A stretch of 5,233 bases of DNA, taken from Candidatus Aegiribacteria sp. (GTDB lineage: Bacteria; Fermentibacterota; Fermentibacteria; Fermentibacterales; Fermentibacteraceae). The notes beneath the pieces are model-generated. The model did not search any database. It worked only from the letters and a program-made list of their open reading frames with translations, and was not told where the DNA came from. The position numbers and the translations under genes were made by a program. Each line of letters opens with the position of its first letter. Within the stretch, counting starts at the first letter, position 1. The stretch covers positions 1 to 5,233 of the forward strand of contig DAOWAG010000109.1 in NCBI GenBank assembly GCA_030634715.1, written 5' to 3'. Positions 1-5,233 of the stretch are shown piece after piece.

Positions 1-260
1 CTTGCAAACAATCTGATTCTGTGCTGGTTGTTTGCATAGGGAATTGTATTTGCTGGTACATTGCAGTCAAATGTGAAAAATGTCTTCTGCTTATCGTTAA
101 TTGGAGTATCGCCCCCGTACTTCTCCAGGTTTCCAACAACACTCGCTCCAGCAAAATCTCTAGCTGTTCTGTTGTCAATCTCGATCCACGCAACGTCACC
201 AGCTCTGCAATCAACTCCACTGTGAGAAGACAAGATTTTCTCTACTATTGTTCTGCCCAT
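1..260 (-). CDS. Aconitase / 3-isopropylmalate dehydratase large-subunit family protein, N-terminal part
   Basis: This is the first 86 codons of a gene that continues past the left edge. The reading starts MGRTIVEKILSSHSG, then AGDVAWIEID, ARDFAGASVV near residues 34-43, and TFFTFDCNVPANTIPYANNQ near residues 60-79. This is the N-terminal layout of the LeuC/homoaconitase branch of the aconitase superfamily, which uses a [4Fe-4S] cluster to isomerise hydroxy-acids such as isopropylmalate or homocitrate. Full-length members have roughly 420 residues, so about 80% is missing, including the cluster cysteines. The substrate cannot be told from this part, so no symbol is given. ATG at 260 is chosen because GGAGG lies 5 nt upstream. 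An in-frame ATG at 272 would add four residues (MEAE) but overlaps that site. The start lies inside the end of the upstream phosphoesterase gene (16-nt overlap, different frame), which suggests coupled translation as the last visible gene of the operon. The family call is firm; the exact enzyme is not. Confidence 0.88.
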   Translation of the reverse strand, partial: MGRTIVEKILSSHSGVDCRAGDVAWIEIDNRTARDFAGASVVGNLEKYGGDTPINDKQKTFFTFDCNVPANTIPYANNQHRIRLFA

Positions 261-1018
261 TTCTGCCTCCATACTTGTGTATGCCATTCTCCTCTGGGAT
301 CTCTCCCAAGCAGAAAACACCTGAGAAATATCTCAGGAAGACCTTCTGCTATGTATTTTGCTTCATACGCGTGAACATCGAACGGAACACAATGCCAGCA
401 AACAGATGTTGTAGTGTTCTCTTCATCTACTTCAATTACAGCTACAGTCGCTTCACCCGGGAGTGTGCCCCCGCCGATGCTGCCTGGATTGACAATCATC
501 CGAGAACCCAGCCCCTTAAGAAACATCTCATGAGTATGCCCCAGAGCAAGCACATCGCAGGAATTACTTCTGAAAAGAAGATCATAGGCTTCGTTCGGCA
601 TGTTTGGCTGAATACCGCTTGAGATTTTTCCTGGAAGACCATGAACACACAGGATTCTTCTGCTTCCGATTTGATATCTCACCTCAGAGGGAAGCTTCCG
701 AAGGAATTTCCTCTGAGAATCAGTAATATTGTCTTGGGTCCATTGAAGTGTTTTCCCGGCCAGCTGCTCCCAGTGAATATTGGGGTAATCGTCTCCGGTA
801 TCACTCCTGCCCTTCGCAACTGTCCGGTCGCAGTTGCCCTGGACAATATCCATATCGTGCTGCCTGACGAAATCGATAACTTCACCTGGATAAGGACCGT
901 ACTGAACAAGATCACCAAGACAGACAACCTGATCGATTCTCTCAGTTTCAAACAGATCCCATGCCGCTTCGAGACCTGGAAGATTGCCGTGGATATCTGA
1001 AAGAATTCCGATTTTCAT
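245..1018 (-). CDS. Calcineurin-like metallophosphoesterase (YfcE/ApaH-like family)
   Basis: A 257-residue cytoplasmic protein with the ordered metal-binding motifs of small calcineurin-like phosphoesterases: SDIHGN (D8, H10), GDLVQYGPYP (D36), GNCD (N62, D64), VHGLPG (H126), GHTH (H161, H163) and VNPGSIG (N177). Such enzymes hydrolyse phosphoesters with two metal ions. The LGDLVxYGPxP form is typical of the uncharacterised group related to ApaH and PP2A-type phosphatases, whose natural substrates are mostly unknown. No signal peptide or membrane segment is visible. The length is normal to slightly long, with a tail of about 30 residues after the core rich in Trp and Arg. ATG 1018 overlaps the stop of the upstream DUF1343 gene as ATGA, and AGGGAG lies 8 nt upstream, so the start is secure. 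Its stop (TAG, 245-247) lies 16 nt inside the next gene. The family is certain; the substrate is unknown, and a nucleotide or sugar phosphate would be speculation. Confidence 0.93.
   Translation of the reverse strand: MKIGILSDIHGNLPGLEAAWDLFETERIDQVVCLGDLVQYGPYPGEVIDFVRQHDMDIVQGNCDRTVAKGRSDTGDDYPNIHWEQLAGKTLQWTQDNITDSQRKFLRKLPSEVRYQIGSRRILCVHGLPGKISSGIQPNMPNEAYDLLFRSNSCDVLALGHTHEMFLKGLGSRMIVNPGSIGGGTLPGEATVAVIEVDEENTTTSVCWHCVPFDVHAYEAKYIAEGLPEIFLRCFLLGRDPRGEWHTQVWRQKWAEQ
266..270 (-). promoter_or_regulatory. Shine-Dalgarno site of the aconitase-family gene
   Basis: GGAGG on the minus strand, 5 nt before ATG 260. It decides the start against the in-frame ATG at 272. It lies inside the 3' end of the phosphoesterase gene, so ribosomes finishing that gene pass directly over it. 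Confidence 0.75.
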
Positions 1019-2172
1019 ATGCAGAACTCCCTGTCATACAGCAGGACACCTCTGGTCTGTTCAGCATGACCTGCGGGATCACCCTCAGAAAGCTCAATTA
1101 GAATACTCTCATTCACTGTCTTCACAGCCACTCTCACTTCCGAACTTCCCGCAAGGATATCTACGGGCATTCTTTCATATTCGTACTCGTATGGCGGAGG
1201 ATTCCACCGGGTCTGTGAATATCTGAAAGTTTCCAGAAGAATGCCCAGTGCCATTCTCAATGACCTGAAACATGACCTGTCGATAACATGGATTTCAGCA
1301 CCATAGCACATCACTCCACTGTGCTTGTTGAATGTGGGCAGAAATGCGTGTGGTCTGAGAACTGCACCCTCCGTCCAGATGGTTCCATTCAACCTGGAAC
1401 AGAGTGCTTTTCCATCAATCCAAGGTGCTCCGAATACATTAAATGGTCTGGTGGTTCCTCGTCCTTCGGAAAGATTTGTCGCTTCCAGCAGACACATTCC
1501 AGGATAGACAAGAGCAGTTTCAGGTGTAGGCATGTTGGGCGAAGGATACACCCATGCATAATCATCGGAAATCCCCTGACCGTCCCATCCGGTCATTTCA
1601 ATAACCATAGGTTCAGGAGCTCCATCAAAACGGGCAAACAATCTTGCCAGTTCTCCAATTGTCAGTGCGTGACGAACCGGAATCGGGTAGAGGCCAACAA
1701 ACGATTCATATCCTGGCAGAAGCGGTTTTCCCTCGATTATTGAATTTCCAAGGGGGTTAGGCCTGTCGAGTATGACAACAGGAATTCCAAGATCGGAACA
1801 TTTTTTCATGCAGTATGCCATTGTGTAGACATATGTGTAATACCTTGCCCCGACATCCTGAAGGTCGACTACAAGGCAGTCCAGTCCTTCAAGCATTTCA
1901 GAACTGGGTATACGGGTTTTTCCGTAAAGACTGTGGACAGGAATACCGTAATCGGGATGAGTGTAACCTTCCCACTCGATCATATTATCCTGCGTCTCAC
2001 CATAGAATCCGTGCTGAGGTCCGAATAACGCGGTGAGTTCGATTCCATCTATCCCGGCGAGTACATCGACCGACGGCCTGTACTGCGAATTAACTGCCGC
2101 ATAGTGAGAAAGCAGCCCGATACATTTGCCGGGAAGCATCTCCCGCCGTAATCGATCCAGGCCGGTTTTCAT
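1015..2172 (-). CDS. namZ: DUF1343 / GH171 exo-beta-N-acetylmuramidase (NamZ-like)
   Basis: A 385-residue protein of the DUF1343 family. Its characterised Bacillus member NamZ removes terminal MurNAc from the non-reducing end of peptidoglycan fragments. Family blocks in order are GLLSHYAAV (19-27), ALFGPQHGFYG (48-58), SLYG (81-84), VVDLQDVGARYYTY (101-114), LDRPNPLG (135-142), ESFVGLYPIPVRH (156-168), YPSPNMPT (209-216) and LLEATNLSEGRGTTRPF (228-244), followed by GAPWID. An upstream TTG at 2253 could add 27 residues, but it would overlap the preceding gene by 35 nt, and the added residues match no family block. ATG 2172 has AAAGGA at good spacing and puts the conserved fold at the N-terminus. 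There is no signal peptide, so I infer cytoplasmic muropeptide recycling or an unusual export route. The common PEHG block reads PQHG here. The gene follows the phosphodiesterase-like gene after 46 nt and overlaps the next gene by 4 nt. The family is certain; the enzyme activity is inferred from it. Confidence 0.92.
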   Translation of the reverse strand: MKTGLDRLRREMLPGKCIGLLSHYAAVNSQYRPSVDVLAGIDGIELTALFGPQHGFYGETQDNMIEWEGYTHPDYGIPVHSLYGKTRIPSSEMLEGLDCLVVDLQDVGARYYTYVYTMAYCMKKCSDLGIPVVILDRPNPLGNSIIEGKPLLPGYESFVGLYPIPVRHALTIGELARLFARFDGAPEPMVIEMTGWDGQGISDDYAWVYPSPNMPTPETALVYPGMCLLEATNLSEGRGTTRPFNVFGAPWIDGKALCSRLNGTIWTEGAVLRPHAFLPTFNKHSGVMCYGAEIHVIDRSCFRSLRMALGILLETFRYSQTRWNPPPYEYEYERMPVDILAGSSEVRVAVKTVNESILIELSEGDPAGHAEQTRGVLLYDREFCI

Positions 2173-2180
2173 CAAAGAAA

Positions 2181-2187
2181 TTCCTTT
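2181..2187 (-). promoter_or_regulatory. Shine-Dalgarno site that fixes the DUF1343 start
   Basis: AAAGGAA on the minus strand, with its AGGA core 9 nt before ATG 2172. It supports this start over the TTG at 2253. A short inverted repeat (TTCGG, 9-nt loop, CCGAA at 2186-2204) touches its 5' side, but it is weak. Confidence 0.65.
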
Positions 2188-2218
2188 CGGGTGGATATTC
2201 CGAAGATAGATGGTTGAG

Positions 2219-2983
2219 TCAGAATTCCAGCCTGTCACCCCTTCGAAGCACAACTACTCTGTCGCGGAATCTCCGCGCAAGATCCCGTTCGATTTCATGT
2301 CTGAACCAAGGTTTGAGATGAAAAGTATATACGGGAACATCGGGCTTGTTCAGTTTCTTCAGCTCGTTCTCCAGAAGAGCTGGAGTAAGGTGATTGCTGG
2401 CGATTGCTATATCGGTCTGACTGTCCGGAAATGAAACTTCCGCAATAACCATTCTCAGGTCATTAAGCTCTGATCCTCTTTCCCAGAGCGTCTCTGTAGG
2501 CCCCGTATCACCAGTATGCAGGATAGAACCCGTACTGGATCGAAACAGAAATCCTCTTGCTCCGGCACTATGACAAACCGGTTCTGACCATGCGCTGAGC
2601 CCTCCGGGAAGTTCAAACCACGCTCTGTCCTTCATTGTCTCGTAAACAAGAGCAGGACCAGTGGAAGTTCTTATCCTGCTGAAATCAGGCCACAGCATAT
2701 CATTCATGTAGTGTTTAATTACCACATCAAGACATGCCTGACTGCCCATAACCCTCAGGGGTTCATCTCTGAACATTACAGTAGCATCAACCATGAAACC
2801 CAGTTCAAGTATATGATCAAGGTGTGCGTGGGTGAGAAGAACCATATCAATATTCTGCTGCTGCGAAGCCGACAGCGTGGAAGCTGACCCCGCATCAAGA
2901 AGAATTGAATCACCTAGAAGCATTGAACACAGATTGCATCCGCACTGCTTTGATCCGTCAACACCTATCACATCAATGTACAC
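2219..2983 (-). CDS. MBL-fold hydrolase, class II cyclic-nucleotide phosphodiesterase-like
   Basis: A 254-residue protein with a metallo-beta-lactamase fold. Metal-binding motifs are THAHLDH (H52, H54, D56, H57), H138 in the PVCHSAG-like block, GDTGP (D159) and H221 in FHLKP. The late blocks SNHLTPALLENEL (195-207) and FHLKP closely resemble the SxGHLSPxxLxxEL and HIKP blocks of class II 3',5'-cyclic-nucleotide phosphodiesterases (PDE1/CpdP type). That makes cyclic-nucleotide hydrolysis the best guess, though RNase Z-like or other MBL hydrolase roles remain possible. The N-terminus carries a CxCxxC cluster (C14, C16, C19) before the ILLDAGS strand. There is no signal peptide. The start is GTG at 2983, with GAGAGG 8 nt upstream, and it overlaps the stop of alanine racemase by 11 nt. 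The fold is certain; the substrate is inferred from motif similarity only. Confidence 0.88.
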   Translation of the reverse strand: MYIDVIGVDGSKQCGCNLCSMLLGDSILLDAGSASTLSASQQQNIDMVLLTHAHLDHILELGFMVDATVMFRDEPLRVMGSQACLDVVIKHYMNDMLWPDFSRIRTSTGPALVYETMKDRAWFELPGGLSAWSEPVCHSAGARGFLFRSSTGSILHTGDTGPTETLWERGSELNDLRMVIAEVSFPDSQTDIAIASNHLTPALLENELKKLNKPDVPVYTFHLKPWFRHEIERDLARRFRDRVVVLRRGDRLEF

Positions 2984-4130
2984 TTCCTTTTCCTCTCTTT
3001 ATCACTCTGGGCATGAAGGGGCTTATCCGCGTAACAATCTCGTAATTTATTGTACCTGCCCATTCCGCCATCATCTCAGCGGAAATACTCTCATCTCCAT
3101 CTTTCCCGAGCAGTACAACCTCATCCTCCAGGCGGGACTGGGGAATATCGGTAAGGTCAACCATTAACAGATTCATGCAGACCCTTCCAAGCAATGGAGC
3201 TCGTTTCCCCCTGATCAGTACATGCGCTGAGTTTCCGCACCCTCTATCGTAACCATCCGCGTAACCAACAGGCAGCACTCCAAGTCTTGTTTCTCTATTC
3301 GTCCTGAATGTACATCCATAGCCAACGAAACTTCCTGGCTGAATGATCTTTATCTGAACGATTCTCGTCTTCCATGAAAGAACTGGCTTTAGATCAGGTA
3401 CCGATCTTCCGGTAGTCTGGGCGGAAAGAAATGTCTCTCTTGAAGGCCATAAACCATATAAACCGATTCCAGTCCTCAACATATTGAAGTGAGTCTCAGG
3501 GAATAGAATTGCAGCCGCTGTGCACGCGGTATGAATAACTTCAGGATTAATACCCGCATCTCTGAATGTACAGAGAGCTTTTTCGAATCGGTGAAGCTGC
3601 TCAACTGCATACTCATGATTCAGAGTATCTTCGATATTGGCGAAATGAGTCGACAGACCTTCTATCTCTATTCCGGGAATCAGCTCAGCGCGACTGATAA
3701 ATTCAGGTATGTTTTCAGACAGTATTCCCTGTCTGTTCGTACCGGTTTCTATCTTGATATGAATTCTGGCAGGTCTTCCCTGACTTACTGCCTTCTTCAG
3801 CTTCTCCAGCGTCTCGGTATTGTAGACTGTCAGACGGAGATCAGCTTCAATTGCTTCAGCAAGTCTATCAAGCAGCACGTTGCCCAGCAGAAGGATAGGT
3901 CGGTCAATTCCAATATTTCTTAGTTCGAGTCCTTCATCAAGGGAATTCACAGCGAACCACGTAGCAGACGGAAGCAGACTGGTTATCTCTCTGACACCAT
4001 GTCCGTATGCATTGGCTTTGACTACAGCACAGACAGGGAAATTCTGCCCGTTCGCTGAACAAGCCCTTAACTGACGCAGATTCCAGTCAGGAGCTGATTC
4101 TTCAATTTCGATCCATTTCAGGTAATTCAT
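2973..4130 (-). CDS. alr: Alanine racemase
   Basis: A 385-residue PLP-dependent fold-type III enzyme that interconverts L- and D-alanine, supplying D-Ala for the peptidoglycan stem peptide. Visible hallmarks are WIEI at the N-terminus, AVVKANAYGHG with the PLP lysine K38, ETGTNRQG (R133), STHFA (H162), MLRTGIGLYG (R219, the residue that contacts the PLP ring nitrogen), FVGYGCTF with the catalytic tyrosine Y271, VGYADGYDR (290-296) and GRVCMNLLMVD (315-325). Length and ends match the family, so it should be intact and active. CMN replaces the CMD form seen in the Geobacillus enzyme, a variation I believe is common. ATG 4130 is constrained by an in-frame TAG two codons upstream and by WIEI starting at residue 6. 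It is the first gene of the minus-strand operon. No normal Shine-Dalgarno precedes it, and the likely promoter is almost adjacent. The gene could serve biosynthesis or D-Ala breakdown; biosynthesis fits the muramidase neighbour. Confidence 0.96.
   Translation of the reverse strand: MNYLKWIEIEESAPDWNLRQLRACSANGQNFPVCAVVKANAYGHGVREITSLLPSATWFAVNSLDEGLELRNIGIDRPILLLGNVLLDRLAEAIEADLRLTVYNTETLEKLKKAVSQGRPARIHIKIETGTNRQGILSENIPEFISRAELIPGIEIEGLSTHFANIEDTLNHEYAVEQLHRFEKALCTFRDAGINPEVIHTACTAAAILFPETHFNMLRTGIGLYGLWPSRETFLSAQTTGRSVPDLKPVLSWKTRIVQIKIIQPGSFVGYGCTFRTNRETRLGVLPVGYADGYDRGCGNSAHVLIRGKRAPLLGRVCMNLLMVDLTDIPQSRLEDEVVLLGKDGDESISAEMMAEWAGTINYEIVTRISPFMPRVIKRGKGSVH
2992..2997 (-). promoter_or_regulatory. 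Shine-Dalgarno site for the GTG start of the MBL-fold gene
   Basis: GAGAGG on the minus strand, 8 nt before GTG 2983. A second purine run (AAGGAA) directly abuts the start codon. Together they support a non-ATG start, since the only nearby ATG (overlapping codons 4-5) is out of frame. The site lies within the last codons of alr. Confidence 0.65.
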
Positions 4131-4145
4131 ACCCTAATCTATAAA
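4116..4145 (+). promoter_or_regulatory. Weak candidate promoter for the DUF362 gene
   Basis: TTTCAG (4116-4121) and TATAAA (4140-4145) are 18 nt apart on the plus strand. The -10 box overlaps that of the opposite promoter (4138-4143), so the two polymerases could not occupy both at once. The -35 match is poor and lies in the alr coding sequence. Another candidate -10 is TATATT at 4151, without a good -35. Confidence 0.25.
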
Positions 4146-4166
4146 CAGCGTATATTCCGCAAGCAA
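4138..4166 (-). promoter_or_regulatory. Predicted sigma70-like promoter of the alr operon
   Basis: On the minus strand, TTGCTT (4166-4161) and TATAGA (4143-4138) are separated by exactly 17 nt. These are close to the TTGACA/TATAAT consensus. Transcription would begin about 7 nt after the -10 box, at or within a base or two of the alr ATG at 4130. It is the only well-spaced pair I found in the 76-bp divergent spacer on this strand. The call is by eye, and the sigma factor preferences of this organism are unknown. Confidence 0.5.
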
Positions 4167-4192
4167 GGATAACAAATGAACAGAAAATTATT

Positions 4193-4198
4193 GAGAGG
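4193..4198 (+). promoter_or_regulatory. Shine-Dalgarno site of the DUF362 gene
   Basis: GAGAGG, 8 nt before ATG 4207. It supports this start, which also places the first residues (MSQVFLL) at the expected first strand of the domain. Confidence 0.7.
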
Positions 4199-4206
4199 TA
4201 GCAAAT

Positions 4207-5233
4207 ATGTCACAGGTTTTCCTGCTGCCAGCGGAGAAGACAGATCTTCCCGGAGCTTTCAAAGAGCTGCTGGGGAGCCTGGGAACCGCCGCGAAGTTGA
4301 AATCGACGGATCTTGTTGCAGTAAAAATTCACCCCGGTGAAGCGGGAAATACATCATATGTGAGCGCTGAGAATGTAAATAAAATCATCAACGCCTTGAA
4401 TTTTACTGCTGACCGGATATTCCTCACCGACACTACCGTACTATATCCTGGCCGCAGAATGTCGGCACCGGATTATATACGTCTTGCCGCGGAACACGGA
4501 TTCGGCATTCCGGCTACACCACCGTTCATCGTCGCTGACGGTCTGCACGGGGAGAATGAAACTCTTATTGAAATACCGGATGGATACGATTCTTCTGAAG
4601 CCCATCTCGCATCAATAATCTGCAGCGCTGATGCTATGATTGTAATCAGCCATTTCAAAGGTCATCTCCTTACCGGATTCGGAGGAGCGATAAAGCACCT
4701 GGGAATGGGATGTGCATCCAGAGCTGGAAAATTGTTTCAACATTCTTCAGTGAAACCGAATATCAAGAGCGACAGTTGCACCGTATGCGGAATATGCTCG
4801 ACATATTGTCCTTCCGGAGCGATATCAATAAGCGCATTCGCAATGATCAATGAAAAACTCTGCACAGGTTGCGGCGAGTGTCTTGGACGGTGCCCGGAAG
4901 GTATCATCAGCGTCAGCTGGAATCAGGATACGAGTACATTCATAAGAAGAATGGTTGAATATGCATCAGTTGTTGCGAAAACGGTGAATCCTGTTCTGTA
5001 TGTGAATTTCGTCACAGCAGTGGTTCCGGATTGCGACTGCATGCATGATACATATCCACCACTTGTCGATGACTTAGGCATTCTGGCTTCCACCGATCCT
5101 GTTGCCCTGGATAAGGCTTCACTTGATCTTGTCACCTCTGCCCCATCGGCTGCGAATTCACCGGTTGCAGAGAAAGCTGATGTGGGGGATAATAAATTCA
5201 GGGCTTTCCGTCCTGACATAGATGATGAAATTC
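4207..5233 (+). CDS. DUF362 domain protein with two [4Fe-4S] ferredoxin motifs, C-terminus cut
   Basis: An open reading frame of 342 codons that continues past the right edge. The N-terminal DUF362 domain shows VAVKIHPGE (38-46), then SHFKGHLLTGFGGAIKHLGMGC (148-169), the family's signature block. A ferredoxin insert follows with two ligand sets: C191, C194, C197, C201 and C219, C222, C225, C229, each CxxCxxCxxxCP. After it come a CDCMH block (276-280) and LGILASTDPVALDKASLDLV (290-309), again typical of the family. Known full-length members have about 370 residues, so only some 20-30 should be missing. The expected role is an iron-sulfur redox or metal-handling protein of the anaerobe cytoplasm; the exact reaction is unknown for the family. 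There is no signal peptide or membrane segment. It is transcribed divergently from alr across a 76-bp spacer. The family is certain; the function is open. Confidence 0.92.
   Translation, partial: MSQVFLLPAEKTDLPGAFKELLGSLGTAAKLKSTDLVAVKIHPGEAGNTSYVSAENVNKIINALNFTADRIFLTDTTVLYPGRRMSAPDYIRLAAEHGFGIPATPPFIVADGLHGENETLIEIPDGYDSSEAHLASIICSADAMIVISHFKGHLLTGFGGAIKHLGMGCASRAGKLFQHSSVKPNIKSDSCTVCGICSTYCPSGAISISAFAMINEKLCTGCGECLGRCPEGIISVSWNQDTSTFIRRMVEYASVVAKTVNPVLYVNFVTAVVPDCDCMHDTYPPLVDDLGILASTDPVALDKASLDLVTSAPSAANSPVAEKADVGDNKFRAFRPDIDDEI

Noticed and set aside
21..374. Plus-strand reading frame of 117 codons
   Set aside because: Covers the start of the aconitase-family gene and the end of the phosphoesterase gene, both clear on the minus strand; the frame itself has no recognisable domain.
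248..1000. Plus-strand reading frames (248-622 and 641-1000)
   Set aside because: Antisense to the metallophosphoesterase, whose full set of metal motifs is on the other strand; no motif or good ribosome site.
1288..1743. Plus-strand reading frame of 151 codons
   Set aside because: Lies antisense to the well-supported DUF1343 gene, shows no family motif, and its composition is Cys/Ser/Arg-rich as expected for a complementary frame.
2186..2204. Hairpin TTCGG / CCGAA beside the DUF1343 ribosome site
   Set aside because: Only 5 bp of stem with a 9-nt loop and no U-run; too weak to call a terminator or regulatory switch.
2173..2253. 27-residue N-terminal extension of the DUF1343 protein from TTG 2253
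   Set aside because: TTG start, 35-nt overlap with the previous gene, no homology block in the added residues, and ATG 2172 has a proper Shine-Dalgarno.
3531..4074. Plus-strand reading frames (3531-3923, 3880-4074)
   Set aside because: Antisense shadows of alanine racemase, which has all its catalytic motifs.
4473..5219. Minus-strand reading frames (4473-4658, 4923-5219)
   Set aside because: Antisense to the DUF362 gene with its two cysteine motifs; low-complexity Ser/Thr/Ala content and no family match.

Overview
This is a gene-dense bacterial window. Five genes lie head to tail on the minus strand and one lies divergently on the plus strand. By eye the base composition is moderate, somewhat under half G+C. 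The genes use ATG or GTG starts and mostly have purine-rich Shine-Dalgarno sites. Everything points to a chromosomal segment of a wall-bearing, probably anaerobic bacterium. A DUF362 protein with two [4Fe-4S] ligand sets, an aconitase-superfamily dehydratase and a GH171/DUF1343 muramidase fit anaerobic or candidate-phylum bacteria, but the window does not fix the taxon. I see no mobile element, tRNA, rRNA, CRISPR array or clear terminator. No stretch longer than about 80 bases is without a gene.

Minus strand, in transcription order from about 4130 down to 1: alanine racemase (4130-2973); a metallo-beta-lactamase-fold hydrolase that looks like a class II cyclic-nucleotide phosphodiesterase (2983-2219, GTG start); a DUF1343 / NamZ-type exo-beta-N-acetylmuramidase (2172-1015); a calcineurin-like metallophosphoesterase (1018-245); and the first 86 codons of an aconitase / 3-isopropylmalate dehydratase large-subunit family enzyme (260 to beyond base 1). 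Junctions are an 11-nt overlap, a 46-nt gap, a 4-nt ATGA overlap and a 16-nt overlap, so this is very probably one operon with translational coupling. Two members concern peptidoglycan (D-Ala supply and MurNAc removal). Two are metal-dependent phosphoester-hydrolase-like proteins. The last is a hydro-lyase of intermediary metabolism.

Plus strand: a DUF362 protein with two CxxCxxCxxxCP motifs starts at 4207 and runs off the right end. The 76-bp divergent spacer (4131-4206) holds a good sigma70-like promoter for the minus operon. That promoter sits so close to the racemase ATG that the transcript would be leaderless or nearly so, and no usable Shine-Dalgarno precedes that ATG.

Both edge genes (leftmost and rightmost) are cut by the window and were read directly from the sequence. 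No clearly new system is visible. The most interesting points are the apparently leaderless racemase start, the wall-plus-phosphodiesterase operon, and a CxCxxC cluster at the N-terminus of the phosphodiesterase-like protein.
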